Below the pieces are notes generated by a model, which was not told the origin of the DNA, ran no database searches, and saw only the letters and a program-made list of their open reading frames with translations. Below, in pieces: positions 50,526 to 63,249 of a stretch of DNA of 64,000 nt (positions are counted from its first letter, which is position 1; every line of letters begins with the position of its first letter). Location: the NCBI GenBank assembly GCA_003024785.1, contig PUQB01000281.1, positions 186,001 through 250,000 of the forward strand. Reading direction: 5' to 3'. Made by a program: the position numbers and the translations under genes. The DNA is from Selaginella tamariscina. Its lineage: Eukaryota; Streptophyta; Lycopodiopsida; Selaginellales; Selaginellaceae.

Positions 50526-50848
50526 GCTGCATTAAGCGTACATTCTTTGAATGTGTGCAGCCAGTGGTGATTGCAGTGGGCTCTTATCTAATGAATCATT
50601 CTCATGTACATATGGTTCTCTCCACGAGCTTCATGTAGTGTGAACATCTTCTTCATCACATGGACACTGGTTGTTGGTCTGCCATTTCTTTGCACTCGAA
50701 GGTGTGTGTGCGCACGCGTGTGTATGTGTGTTTGTAGAGAGAGAGAGAGAGAGAGATTTATGAGTATATTCAGTCTGAATATATTCACGTACATTTTCCA
50801 GGTAAATGCTGGCTTGCTTACATCAGGGCTCATTTCCATCTACCTTGT
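50526..50848 (+). pseudogene. Genomic fragment copied from SERINC, first part
   Basis: Inverted relative to its source (31025-31380). It includes coding text for MYIWFSPRASCSVNIFFITW, the intron with its (GT)n and (GA)n runs, and VNAGLLTSGLISIYLV. It has an internal deletion after GSYLM. Confidence 0.9.
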
Positions 50849-51559
50849 CATGCATTCGATCTATACTTATATATGTGCTTATGTACCTATTTTACATATA
50901 TATGTACGCGCATATATACACATTACATACATTTACCCATTGAAATATATAATGACCACAGTAGATATACTGCTATATGCATTATGTGTGTTCATCAGGT
51001 GGAAGAATACATAGAAAGGATACTGGTTGAAGAAGATGTCAAGGTGACGAAGCATGCACAAATCAAACCATCCTTTATAAGAAAGGCGATTATGCAAATT
51101 CTAAGCTATCTAGCTTGGATGCCTATCTCCTAAAGAAGGCATGCCACACACACACATGCGTATGTATGACATATGTATTAATACAGGTGGGATTGTTTCC
51201 GGATGTTTTTGAGCGTTTAGCTCTTAACCGGTGACGAGGTAAGCAAAATTTGTGTAAATTTTCAGTAGTTAAGCTAAAAATGCTTCAGGTTTCGGCTCTA
51301 GTGACTGGAGAGTTCTATCTCACCAAGAAACACTTCCCAGGATTTGGACGGCCCATCGTTTTCAACGCTGAGCTCACGATGAAGTATATAAGTATACATA
51401 TATACATGCATACACACACACACACACATATCCGTAACGGGTATATCTAACTTACAAGCAAATAGACTATGCAGATCACATATATTTAGAACTGAGATAG
51501 TACGTGCTCTTTTCCTACGTAAAACACGCACAGACACACACACAGACTTAACCAATTGA
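50849..51559 (+). other. 711-base insertion with exon-like text of an unknown gene
   Basis: Splits the SERINC copy between CTACCTTGT and TTCCTCTG. Two exon-like stretches flanked by AG and GT: VEEYIERILVEEDVKVTKHA with IKPSFIRKAIMQIL (about 50999-51133), and VSALVTGEFYLTKKHFPGFG with RPIVFNAELTMK (about 51289-51382). I cannot identify the source gene, which is not in this window. Confidence 0.5.
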
Positions 51560-51735
51560 ACAATTCCTCTGTTGGTCTGCAATCATGAGGTAAGTCTTAG
51601 AATCATTGTGTGTGTACATACACATGTATACGCATATATGTAATTATGCGTTGCTAATCTATTTATTTCGTAGTGAAACTATCTCTGAACTTTGTAACAC
51701 AAGGCCAAGACAAACTGGAAGGGCAGATTGGCTAT
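51560..51735 (+). pseudogene. Genomic fragment copied from SERINC, second part
   Basis: Matches 30850-31018: end of one exon, the whole intron, and the exon SELCNTRPRQTGRADWL. Nearly identical to the source. Confidence 0.9.
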
Positions 51736-51839
51736 CTAAATGTTTCCAATTTCAAATTCAAATTCTCCCGCGCTTCATCAAACGGTCAAATTATTAATTG
51801 AGTAGGGTTTCTGCGGGCGGCGAAGGGGCGCAGCTCAGA

Positions 51840-52200
51840 CCCTACAACCAAATGATGTTTCTCATTGGTTATGAATCAGGGACAAAAGGCTATTGCCTTC
51901 TCGACCCAGCCAACATGAAGGTGACTATGATCAATGATGTAATCTTCGATGAGACCAAGCTATATAAAGATCCGTCAACAAATAGTTGCATTGACTACTT
52001 TGCTTTGGGAATTAAAAAATTGGAGGTGGTCAGTCGAAGATGAAGATGACACTTAGCCAATGGAAGTCCCTTCTCCTATGTCTAACCCTGCAAACGAGCC
52101 AACTCTTTCAAATGATGAGCACCACTCAGCAGTAGAAACACCACCTCTAGGACTTAAAGAGCATGCAACAGCCAACTCTCAATAGATGCTTGACAATGGG
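51840..52200 (+). mobile_element. Ty1/copia fragment
   Basis: LIGYESGTKGYCLLDPANMK and MINDVIFDETK are the usual copia text between integrase and reverse transcriptase. Only this part is present. Broken and old; a different family from the 36.9 kb element. Confidence 0.7.
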
Positions 52201-52249
52201 AACTTTTCGTCAGGCACTCTACCAATAACTGAGAAGATACCTCGAGAAG

Positions 52250-52690
52250 TGTCATGACCAGATACAGGATACAGGATATGGGATACAGAATATGCTCATA
52301 GGATATGTCATGATATACTTATAGGATATGCCCTATAAGATATATTTACAAGATATGCATGCAAGATATACTTACAGGATAAGGGTCACCATTTTTAGCT
52401 CATGACTAGATTAGGTTGTAGAGTCACCATTTTTAACTGATGACTAGATTAGGTTTATGACCAGATTAGCTCTTGGAGTTAGAACATAAAAGCTCCGACC
52501 TAATTGTTATACAATCAGTTACTATCAACATCAGTCTTTCTACGATCAGTCTTGTCTTGCTCCTTACTTTCTGTTCTCTCCTTGTCCTACTCCTATCTTG
52601 TTCTTAGTTCTTGTTCTACTCCTGTCTAATTCCTAGTCTTTGTTCTACTTCTGAGTGAAGCCTCTTAAGCTCTTGGATCGTGGCTTGACA
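52250..52690 (+). repeat. 5' LTR of element 2
   Basis: About 200 bases shorter than the LTRs of element 1. It keeps the ACAGGATAC-type repeats and the TATA-like CATAAAAGCTCC, but its CATGCATG (RY) cluster has decayed. Confidence 0.75.
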
Positions 52691-53241
52691 ATTTGATAGT
52701 AACTCCTTTCATAGCTTCCCAATTTCCAGTTACTTTTTTTCCTTAGCTTTTCTTCTTCTTTCTTTCACGAATCATGGCAGATTTTGAGCAATTCCAACAC
52801 GAGCACCAAATGTTACTTTATGAGCTGGTCACTTTTCGCCAAGTGGTCACAGATCTGTAAGGTTTCACCAATGTGGAGCATGCAGCTGCTGATGCATCCT
52901 CTAAGGCTACTGCATAGGCTCTCCTCAAGCATCTGTGGTTTCTTCTCCATCGAACTCTTTTTAGAACCAAAGATCAACATGCCAGAGAAGTTCAGTGGCA
53001 ATCACGCCAATTTCCAAGGTTTTCTGAATCAGATTAGGCTTTGATCTACATGCAACCACGCCGTTACTCGATTGATGCACAAAAGGTTGACCTTTTGGCA
53101 TCTTTACTAGTTAGATCTCCACGGGCTTGGGTTGCCCCTTTGTTGGAGCGTGACGACCCATTGATGGAAGACTTTGAAGGATTCATGGCTGCCTTTGAAG
53201 CCTGCTTTGGAGATTTCAATAAGTACCGTTCCACATGCATG

Positions 53242-53872
53242 TGTCAAGCCACGATCCAGGAAACAGGAAGAGAGCAGGATTCCAAGGTGAAGGCTTGACT
53301 CAGGAACAGGACCGAGACAGGACAGGAACAGGAATAGGAACAGGACGGATCTAGGAGAGACAGGATTAGATAATCCGGGAGCAAGACAGGAAAGCACAGA
53401 TAGGATCCGGAGCAAAACAGGAACAGGACAGGATCCCGGAGCAGGACAGGATCAGGAACAGGACAGGAAATAGGAGCGAGACAGGAACAGGACAGGAAAC
53501 AAGACAAGACAAGATTGATCGTAGTAAGACTGGTGTTGATAGTAACTGATTGTACAACAATTAGGTCGGAGCTTTTATGCTCACAACTCCAAGAGCTAAT
53601 CTAGGCATGCATGCAAAAGTGGTTGCATGCATGCAAAAGTGATTGCATGCATGCAGAGGCTAAGATGAGTCCACATGTCCCTTATCCTCTAGGCATATCC
53701 TGTGGCATATCCTGTAGGAATATCCTGCAACCGAATCCTGTGTCCGGAATCCTGGTAGGAGTATCCTGTAGGAAAATCCTGCAACCCATATCCTGTATCC
53801 GGAATCCTGTAGGAAAGTCCTGCAACCCATGTCCTGTATCCGGAATCCTGTATTCTGTATCGGGTCGTGACA
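53242..53872 (-). repeat. 3' LTR of element 1
   Basis: 631 bases, pair of the LTR at 58988-59631. It contains a (CAGGA)-rich downstream half and a TCCTGTA-rich upstream half. Confidence 0.92.
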
Positions 53873-53883
53873 GCACCTCCTCC

Positions 53884-56800
53884 CTAAAGACGAGTTCCAC
53901 GAGTCTTGGGACCTGGTTTAGCAGGATAATGCCGATGGAAGGCAGCAACCTTGGAAGAAGCATGGAGTAAGTTGGATGCAGGTTCCCAAGTGCGATCAGT
54001 AGGCAGGTACCCTTTCCAATCCACCAAGTATTGGAGTTGGTGACGATGAAGACGAGAGTCAAGGATGGCTGCTTCGTACTCAGGTTCCGTGTCAATGACC
54101 ACAGGAGGGGGAGGAGAAGAAACACGACCAGGAAGAGAAGAAGGATGATACGGCTCCAACAAAGAGGTGTGAAACACAGGATGAAGTTTCACCGTGGATG
54201 GTAACTCGAGTCGGAAAGCTACAGGATTTACCTCCGCCACGATCCTATAAGGGCCCAATCGTTGAAAATCCAACTTAGAAGAAGGCCTGTTGGTGCGAAT
54301 GTGTCGACGAAGAAGCCACACGAGATCACCAATCTTGTATGCAGGTGCCGGCTGTCGGTGAGCATCAGCATGATGCTTGTATCGTTCCTGTGCCTGTTGA
54401 AGATGAACCTGGAGATCATCCTGTACCTGCCGAAGATGCTGAAGACGATCCTGTACTGCAGGAGCGGAAGAAGGAGAAGCGGTAGGAGCAAAGTCAAAAC
54501 GTGGATGGTGGCCTGTAAGAGCAAAGAAAGGTGTCTGTCCTGTAGATGCGTGGATGGAGTTGTTGTAGGCAAACTCTGCCATTGGAAGGAGGTCCAACCA
54601 GTTGTCCTGCTGGTAACTGATGAAGCAACGAAGATACTGTTCTAAGGTCTGAATTGTGCGTTCGGACTGCCCATCGGTTTGTGGGTGATATCCTGAAGAA
54701 AGATCCGCTTTGACCTGTAGACTCCGAAGAAGCTCTCGCCAAAACTTGGACATGAATTGTGGACCTCGATCGGAAACAATGCTCTCAGGAAGACCATGAT
54801 GTCGGAACACCTCGCGGATCACCAACTCGGCAGTTGTCTGACCTGTAGCTGTCTTGTTGCAGGGTAGGAAATGAGCCTGCTTGGTGAAACGGTCAACCAC
54901 CACAAGAACTGCATCAAATCCACGGGAAGGAGGAAGATCTGTGAGGAAATCCATAGAAATGGATCTCCAAGGAGCAGACGGAACAGGAAGAGGACGAAGA
55001 AGACCAGAGGGTGCATGATGAGGCATCTTCGACCTGCTACAAGTGTCACAACTCCGTACAAACCTCTCCACAAAACCTCGCAACCCAGGCCACCAATAGT
55101 TGCGAGTCACCAATTCCACTGTCTTGGCCACACCAAAATGTCCTGTAGCCGGGGTATCATGACAATCCTGTACCACACGAGTCCTAGAAATACCAACAGG
55201 AACGTACAGGAGACCTTCCCGGTACAGGAGTCCATCCTGTATGGTGAATAGGTTGTAGTCTGGACGGGAACTGGAGGAAGAGGAACTTGCAACGTCAGGA
55301 TGAATGTGTGAGAACACATTCTTTCCCAAGTCGTCTGTAGGCAACTGCGAACGAACGTCCTGTAGGAGTGTTGAATTTGCTGGAGCCTGATGAACCTGCA
55401 GTGCCGCAAGCCGGAAACGATCAGGACCCAACAACACTTGCCTTTGACCGTCAAATGCAGGATCGCCCGGGCTTGGTGCAAGGTAAGAGCGCCTAGACAA
55501 TGCGTCCGCCTTGCCATTCCGAAAGCCGGGCCTGTAGACGATGACGAAGTCAAAACGTGATAGGAACTCTGCCCACCTAGCCTGTCGCCGACTGAGGACC
55601 CGAGCCGTTTGAAAGTACTCCAGGTTCTTGTGATCCGTAAGAACTTGTACAGGATGTGCAGCACCTTCCAGGAAATGCCGCCATTCCTCAAACGAATCCA
55701 CAATGGCCTTGAGTTCCTTGTCATGAATCTCGTAGTTGATCTCGCCGACAGGAACTTACGAGAGTGAAAGGCTACAGGATGAAGCAACTTGTCCTCTCCA
55801 ACTTGCGATAGGACGGATCCTACTGCAAAATCCGAGGCATCTGCTTCAATGAAGAAAGGATGAGAAGGGTCAGGATGTGCTAAAATCGGAGCTGTCGTGA
55901 AAACGTCCTTGAGTGTTGTGAACGCGTGTTCCGCCTTGTCGGACCAAGAGAAAAGTCCTGTGCGCTTGGTGAGTTCTGTGAGTGGAAGTACACGCTTGGA
56001 GAAGTCCTGTATGAACCGCCTGTAGAAGTTTGCAAAGCCAAGGAAACATTGTACATCTCGTACCGACTTGGGCCTCTCCCACTCCACGATGGTCTTCACC
56101 TTGTGCATGTCCATGGAAACGCCAGCAGGAGAGACGATGTAGCCCAAGAACTCCACCGAATCCCTATCGAAAAAACACTTCTCCAACTTCGCGTACAGGC
56201 CATGCTCGCGAAGCCGCTCTAAAACTAGTCGTACATGCTTGTCATGTGCCGCCTGGTCCTTGGAGAAAATCAAGATGTCGTCGAGGTAGATCACCACAAA
56301 CTGGTCCAAGAAGTCACGGAAAATGTCGTTCACCATGTGTTGGAATACAGCTGGGGCATTGGTAAGGCCGAAAGGCATTACCGTGTACTCAAAATGTCCA
56401 TACCTTGTACGAAAGGCAGTCTTCCACTCATCGCCGGGACGAATCCGTACAAGGTTGTAGGCTCCTCGTAAGTCGATCTTCGTGAACACCTTTGCCCCTC
56501 GCAGCCGATCGAGAAGTTCCGGGATCAATGGCAACGGATACCGATTCCGAATGGTGACTTGATTCAAACCCCTGTAGTCCACCACCAAACGTAAACTCCC
56601 ATCCTTCTTCTTGACAAAGAAGATAGGAGCTCCTGCAGGGGACTTTGAGTGACGAATGAAGCCGGATCCTAAGTTGTCCTCGATGTATTGACGAAGAACC
56701 TCCAACTCTGTGGGTGACAATGCATAGATCGGTCCGAATGGTGGAGTCTTTCCTTCCGCAAGATCAATAGGACAGTCGTAGGACCTGTGAACAGGAAGAA

Positions 56801-57905
56801 CTGCAGCCTTGTGCTTGTCAAAAACGTCCTTAAAGTCGTGGTACTTGGATGGTAGGGAAGAAGGAGGAGAAGGAGAAGGAGAAGGAGAAAAAACAGGGGA
56901 GTCGGATACAGGAAAGGTAGGAGAGGACGTAGGAGTTACTTGAAAAGCAAAAAGGTGGAAGGGGGCAGGATCAGTGGCGAGTTCATGCATGGTAGTGGTA
57001 AGAACTCGGAGAGGAGAAGGAGGGAGCTGTGACTGAAAAAGAGGAAGGATCTTGGGGGATGGAACAGAGGCAGGGTAACAGAAAGAAGCAGGATTGGAAA
57101 AAACCTGTGTGGTTGTTGATGAGTGTACAGGATTGGAAGAATCCTGTACAGGACACCGTGAGTGTACAGGATTGGAAGAATCCTGTACAGGAGTCCGTGG
57201 TTGCGCAAGAGTGGAAGAAGCCTGCGAATGTGCTGACGAATCAACAGGAGGTGGATCCTGTTGAGGAGGAACCTTCGACACTGATACAGGATTGGAAGAA
57301 CCCTGTACAGGACACCGCAAACTTACAGGAATGGGGAGAGCCTGCGGATGTGCTGAGGAACTGCCATGAGGTGAATCCTGTCGAGGAGGAGTCTTCAACA
57401 CTGGTACAGGAACAGGTACGGTCAATCCTGTAGCTTGTACTGCCTCAGATACTAAGGATGTATCCTGCACGCAGGAAGGTACAGGATTGATCCTAGAAGT
57501 TGGAGAGGAAAACGTGAGTGTCCTAGACCTCCAGTCGATCTGCGGATTTGCAACAACGAACCATGGCATGCCCAAAATGATGGGAGTCGACCGAGTCTTG
57601 ATCAAGTTGAAGGAAATTGAACAGTTGAATGTGCCATACCTGCAGGAGAGAGGTTCGGTAGCATGGGTAACTGCACCGGAAGCAATTAGACGCCCATCGG
57701 CCACCTCTACAGGAACTGCACGCTTCAACTTCACCACCGAAATGCCATGTTGAGTTGCAAACGTGTCATCCATGAAGCATGCATTTGCACCAGTGTCTAA
57801 CAAGGCAAACTCCATGAGCTCTCGATTATTAAGATGAATGTGTACAGGAAACTTAAGTGACGGGATGGTATGAGCAGCACCAATGGAGCCTGCACCTACG
57901 TCCAA
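53884..57905 (-). mobile_element. pol region of element 1: PR, RT, RNase H, IN, chromodomain
   Basis: The protease signature is FALLDTGANACFMDD. A low-complexity Pro/Ser/Val/Gln linker of SSNPV-type repeats follows. Reverse transcriptase has VVDYRGLNQVT, MPFGLTNAPAVFQ and the active site YLDDILIFS. RNase H has FFIEADASDFAVGSVLSQ. Integrase has the HHCC zinc finger (HPVQVL to RSCDTCSRSK), SMDFLTDLP, VSDRGPQF and SGYHPQTDGQSERTIQTLEQ. The chromodomain near the end reads YLVDWKGYLPTDRTWEPASN. About one break is visible in this region. Confidence 0.9.
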
Positions 57906-57916
57906 CTTCGCGGCTC

Positions 57917-58894
57917 CTAGACGAAGTGGACATTGGAGTTTTCCGACTGAACTTCGGCTTCGACTTCACGCGTCTTGAAGTTCCTGGCTTTAATAGGACA
58001 ATCTGCCACCTTGTGTCCTGCTCCACCACAATACAAGCACAGGTTCTCACTGCGACGACGTTGCTTCTCGGCAGCGGAAAGAGAGCCACGCTTGGATTTC
58101 TCAACCTCCATAGGAACTACTCCAGAAGGTGGTGCAGGAACATGTACCACAGCTGTAGGATTGGTTTGCAGGAACTGTTGACGGGATCTTTCCTGACGAC
58201 GCTCGAACAAACGGTTGTCGCAACGAACAGCTTGTTGCATGATCTCCGCTAATGTTTGGGCATCCGGTAACGTAAGGAGAAGGTCCTTCACGTCGTCCCT
58301 CAACCCAAAACGGAAGTGTTCGATCAATGCAGTCTCGTCCCATGGAATGTTCGTGCAAAGTTGCTGAAATTCGGATGCATAGACGGAAGCTGGTCGGGAT
58401 CCTTGAGTGAGCTTCCGTAACTTCGTGCATGCAGAACGGTACTTATCAGGATCTCCAAAACAGGCTTCAAAGGCAGCCACGAAACCTTCAAAGTCTTCCA
58501 TCAGTGGATCGTCACGCTCCAGCAAGGGGGCAACCCAAGCCCGTGGAGATCCACTTAGTAAGGATGCCAAAAGACCCACCTTTTGAGCATCAGTCGAGTA
58601 GCGCCGTGGTTGCATACGGATCAAGAGTCGGATCTGATTCAGGAAACCTTGGAAATCGGCACGATTACCACTGAACTTCTCTGGCATGCTAACCTTCGGC
58701 TCCGAAGAAAAGTTTGATGAAGAGGAAACCACCGATGCCTGGGAGAGAGCCTGCGCAGCAGCCTTGGAGGATGCATCAGCAGCTGCATGTGCCGCAGTGG
58801 TGGAACCTTGCAGGTCGGTGACCACTTGGCGCAAAGTGGCCAGCTCATGAAGTAGCATTTGGTGCTCGTGTTGAAAATGCTCAAAATCAGCCAT
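57917..58894 (-). CDS. gag of element 1 (325 aa)
   Basis: Open from MADFEHFQHEHQMLLHELAT. It begins with a coiled coil and an Ala-rich stretch, then the retrotransposon gag core (PEKFSGNRADFQGFLNQIRL, RAWVAPLLERDDP, FRFGLRDDVKDLLLTLPDA) and a single CCHC knuckle, CLYCGGAGHKVADC, near residue 290. It ends just before the start of the pol region. Confidence 0.92.
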   Translation of the reverse strand: MADFEHFQHEHQMLLHELATLRQVVTDLQGSTTAAHAAADASSKAAAQALSQASVVSSSSNFSSEPKVSMPEKFSGNRADFQGFLNQIRLLIRMQPRRYSTDAQKVGLLASLLSGSPRAWVAPLLERDDPLMEDFEGFVAAFEACFGDPDKYRSACTKLRKLTQGSRPASVYASEFQQLCTNIPWDETALIEHFRFGLRDDVKDLLLTLPDAQTLAEIMQQAVRCDNRLFERRQERSRQQFLQTNPTAVVHVPAPPSGVVPMEVEKSKRGSLSAAEKQRRRSENLCLYCGGAGHKVADCPIKARNFKTREVEAEVQSENSNVHFV

Positions 58895-58987
58895 GATCTA
58901 GGAAAGAAAAAAGGAGGAAAATGAAGGAAAGGAATCAAGAAAAAGGTAGCTGGAAAACGGAGAACTATGAAGCAGTTACTATCAAAC

Positions 58988-59631
58988 TGTCAAGCCACGA
59001 TCCAGGAAACAGGAAGAGAGCAGGATTCCAAGGACATGAAGGCTTGACTCAGGAACAGGACCGAGAGCAGGACAGGAACCAGGAATAGGAACAGGACGGA
59101 TCTAGGAGTAGGACAGGATTAGGATAGGATCCGGGAGCAAGACAGGAAAGCACAGGATAGGATCCGGGAGCAAAACAGGAACAGGACAGGATCCCGGAGC
59201 AGGACAGGATCCAGGAACAGGACAGGAAATAGGAGCGAGACAGGAACAGGACAGGAAACAAGACAAGACAAGATTGATCGTAGTAAGACTGGTGTTGATA
59301 GTAACTGATTGTACAACAATTAGGTCGGAGCTTTTATGCTCACAACTCCAAGAGCTAATCTAGGCATGCATGCAAAAGTGGTTGCATGCATGCAAAAGTG
59401 ATTGCATGCATGCAGAGGCTAAGATGAGTCCACATGTCCCTTATCCTCTAGGCATATCCTGTGGCATATCCTGTAGGAATATCCTGCAACCGAATCCTGT
59501 GTCCGGAATCCTGGTAGGAGTATCCTGTAGGAAAATCCTGCAACCCATATCCTGTATCCGGAATCCTGTAGGAAAGTCCTGCAACCCATGTCCTGTATCC
59601 GGAATCCTGTATTCTGTATCGGGTCGTGACA
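58988..59631 (-). repeat. 5' LTR of element 1
   Basis: 644 bases. On the minus strand it runs from TGTCACGACCCGATACAG to GTGGCTTGACA. It drives the element leftwards. GTTTGATAGTAACTGC follows the LTR where a primer site is expected, but I cannot match it to a tRNA. Confidence 0.92.
59331..59420 (-). promoter_or_regulatory. LTR promoter: three RY (CATGCATG) boxes before a TATA-like box
   Basis: On the minus strand GCATGCATGC occurs three times about 20 bases apart, followed about 35 bases on by GCATAAAAGCTCC. CATGCATG is the RY element bound by plant B3 factors (ABI3/FUS3/LEC2). The same arrangement is at 53570-53660 and, with two boxes, in the LTR of element 3. Confidence 0.55.
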
Positions 59632-60989
59632 GCATGAAGTTACGGAAGCTCACACAAGAATCCCGACCAGCTTTCGTTTATGCATCCAAATTTCAGTAAC
59701 TTTGCACGAATATTCCATGGGACGAGACTGCATTGATTGAACACTTTTGTTTTGGGTTGAGGGATGACGTGAAGGACATTCTCCTTACGTATCGGATGCC
59801 CAAAAATTAGTGGAGATAATGCAACAGGCCGTTTGCTGCGACAATCGTTTGTTCGAGCATCGTCAGGAAAAATCCCGTCAGCAGTTCCTGCAAGCCAATC
59901 CTGCAGCTGTAGCACATGTTCTTGCGACACCTTTTAGAGTAGTCCCTATGGAGGTTGAGAAATACAAACGTGGCTCACTTTCAACTGCGGAGAAGCAACA
60001 TCACGTAGTGAGAACTTATGCTTGTATTGTGGTGAAGCAGGACACAAGGTGGCCTATTAAAGCTAGGAAGTTCAAGACGCGTGAAGTTGAAGCTGAAGTT
60101 TAGTCGGAAAACTTCAATGTCCACTCCGTCTAGGAGCCACGAAGTTGGACTTAGGTGCAGGCTCTATTGGTGCTGCTCATACCATTCCATCACTCAAGTT
60201 TTTTGTACACATTCATCTCAATAACCGAGAGCTCAAGAAGTTTGTCCTATTAGACACTGGTGCAAATGCATGCTTCATGGATGACACTTTTGCAACTCAG
60301 CATGACATTCCGATGGTGAAGTTGAAGCATGCAGTTCCTGTAGAGGTTGTAAATGTCGTCTGATTGCTTCTGGCGCAGTTACCCATGCTACCACACCTTT
60401 CTCTTGCAGTCATGGCGCATTCAACTATTTGATTTCCTTTAACTTGATCAAGACTCGGTCGACTCCCTCGTTTGGGCATGCCATGGTTCGTGGTTGTAAA
60501 TCCTCAGATCGATTGGAGGTCTAGATATTCATGTTTTCCTCTCGACAGCCAGGATCAATCATGTACCTTCATGCATGCAGATACGTCCTTAGTGTCTGAG
60601 GCAGTATAAGCTATAGGATTGACTGTGCCTGTTTCTATATCAGTGTTAAAGTTTTCTTCTCGCCAGGATTCACCTCATGTCAGTTCATCAACACATCTGC
60701 AAGCTCTCTCCACTTCTGTAAGTTCACAGATTCCTGTATAGGGTTCTTCCAATCCTGTATCAGTGTCTAAGGTTCCTTCTCAACATGATCCACCTCCCGT
60801 GTCATTCGTCAGAACATCCACATGCTCTCTTCACTCTTGTGCATTCACATGCTTTTGTACATGATTCTTCCAATTCTGTACACTCGTCAACATTCGCACA
60901 GGTTTTTCCCAATCCTACCTCTTTTCATTACTTTGCTTCTATTCCATCCCCAAGATCCTTCCTCTTTTTCATTCACAGCTCCCTCCTTT

Positions 60990-61597
60990 TGTCACACCCC
61001 AATACAGGATACAGTATTCCGGATACAGGATACGGGTTGCAGGATATTCCTACAGGGATTCCGGATACATGATACGGTTGCAGGATATTTCTACAGGATA
61101 TTCTTACAAGATATGCTACAGGATATGCCTAGAGGATAAGGGACATGTGGACTCATCTAGCCTTTACATGCATGCAGCCACTTTTAGATGCATGCAACCA
61201 CTTTTAGCACTCATGCCTAGATTAGTTTTGGAGTTGTGAGCATAAAAGCTCCGACCTAATTATTATACAATCAGTTACTATCAACATCAGTCTTACTATG
61301 ATCAATCTTGTCTTGTCTTGTTCTTGTCTTGCTCCTTGCTTCTTGTTCTCTCCTGTTTCGCTCCTGGATCCTGTCCTATTTCTGTCTTGCTCCCTGATCC
61401 CGTCATGTTCCTGTCTTGTTCCTAGATCCTTCTTGTTTTACTCCTGGATCCTATCATGATCCTGTCTTACTCCTGGATTCTGTCCTGTTTTTGTCTTGTT
61501 CCTAGTTTTTGTCCTACTCTCGGTCCTGCTCCTGAGTCAAGCCTTCTGTGTTCTTGGAATCTTGCTCTCTTCCTGGTTCTTGGATCATGGCTTGACA
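60990..61597 (+). repeat. 5' LTR of element 3
   Basis: TGTCACACCCC to GGCTTGACA, with two intact ATGCATGCA boxes and CATAAAAGCTCC. Confidence 0.8.
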
Positions 61598-63249
61598 GTT
61601 TGATAATAACTCCTTTCATAGCTCTCTATTTCCAGCTACCTTTTTTTTTTCTTGATTCTTTTCCTTCGTTTTCCTCCTTTTCTTTCATAGATCATAGCTG
61701 ATTTTGAGCACTTTCAGCGCGAGCACCAAATGTTGCTTCATGAGCTGGCCACTTTGCGCCAAGTGTCACAAATCTACAAGTTTCTACCAATGCAGCGCAT
61801 GCAGTTGCAGATGCATCTTCCAAGGCTGCTGCACAAGCTCTCTCTCAGGCATCCATGGTTTCCTTTCCATCAAACTTTTCTTCAGAGCCAAAGATCAGCA
61901 TGCCAGAAAAGTTTCAGTGGCAATCGTGCCGATTTCCAAGGTTTCCTGAATCAGATCCGGCTCTTGATCCGCATGCAACTGCCGCTACTCGACTAATGCA
62001 CAAAAGGTTGGCCTTTTGGTATCCTTACTGGTTGGATCTCCACGGGCTTCGGTTGCTCCTTTATTGGAGCGTGACGACCCATTGATGAACGACTTTGAAG
62101 GATTTGTGGTTGCCTTTGAAGCTTGTTTTGGAGATCCTGATAAGTACCGTTCTGCATGCACGAAGTTACGGAAGCTCACACAAGGATCCAGACCAGTTTT
62201 CCGTTTATGCATCCGCATTTCAGCAACTTTGCACGAACATTCCATAGGACGAGACTGCATTGATTGAACACTTCCGTTTGGGGTTGAGGGATGACGTGAA
62301 GGACCTTCTCCTTACGTTACCGGATGCTCAAACATTAATAAAGATCATGCAACAAGCCGTTCGCTGCGACAACTGTTTGTTCAAGCATCGTCGGAAAGAT
62401 CCCGTCAGCAGTTCTTGCAAGCCAATCTTGCAGCTGTGGCACATGTTCCTGCGACACCTTTTGGAGTAGTCCCTATGAGGTTGAGAAATATAAGCGTGGT
62501 CCACTTTCAGCTGCGAAGAAGCAACGTCGTCGCGGTGAGAACTTATACTTGTATTGTGGTGAGGCAGGACACAAGGTGGCAGAATGTCCTACTAAAGCTA
62601 GGAAGTTCAAGACGTGTGAAGTTGAAGCTAAAGTTCAATGTCCACTTCGTTAGGAGCCGCGAAGTTGGACAACAGTGTAGGCTCCATTGTGTTGCTCATA
62701 CCATTCCATCACTCAAGTTTCCTGTACACATTCACCTCAACGATCGAGAGCTCAAGGAGTTTGCCCTGTTAGATATTGGTGCAAATGCATGCTTCATGGA
62801 TGACACTTTTGCAACTCAGCATAGCATTTTGGTGGTGAAGTTGAAGCGTGCAGTTCCTGTAAAGGTGGCCGATGGTTGTCTAATTGCTTCAGGTGTAGTT
62901 ACTCATGCTACCACACCTCTCTCTTGCAATCATGGCGCATTTAACTGTTTGATTTCCTTCAACTTGATCAAGACTCAGTCGACTCCCATCGTTTTGAGTA
63001 TGCCATGGTTCGTGGTTGCAAATCCTCAGATCAACTGGAGTCTAGGACGCTCACGTTTTCCTCTCCGGCAGCCAGGATCAATCTTGTATCTTCCTTGGTG
63101 CAGGATACGTCCTTAGTGTTTGAGGCAGTACAAGCTTCAAGATTGACCATGCATGTTCCTGTATCAGAGTTGAAGATTCCTCCTCGACAGGAAACACCTC
63201 ATGTCAGTTCCTCAGCACATCCCATGCTCTCTCACTCCTGTAAGTTTGT

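Larger units (their letters stand above)
53242..59631 (-). mobile_element. Nearly whole Ty3/gypsy chromovirus (element 1)
   Basis: 6.4 kb element in minus orientation. It is bounded by two near-identical LTRs with TGTCA...TGACA ends and a perfect 5-base target duplication, GCATG, at 53237-53241 and 59632-59636. Parts in order: gag with a CCHC knuckle, protease, reverse transcriptase, RNase H, integrase and a C-terminal chromodomain, which makes it a chromovirus. It looks close to whole, with only about one or two breaks, and young, since the LTRs differ by few changes, mostly small length differences. It sits inside the gag region of element 2. Confidence 0.93.
52250..60989 (+). mobile_element. 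Older Ty3/gypsy chromovirus copy (element 2), split by element 1
   Basis: Same family as element 1 but in plus orientation and clearly older. Parts: 5' LTR at 52250-52690 (TGTCATGACC to GGCTTGACA, shortened), a gag region from about 52774, interrupted at 53241 by element 1 and resuming at 59632, then the protease/linker region to 60989, where element 3 begins. It is broken in many places (more than ten) and its 3' half is not seen in the window. Confidence 0.85.

Noticed and set aside
54262-58252. Several plus-strand open frames over the gypsy element
   Set aside because: They are reverse-strand shadows of gag and pol.
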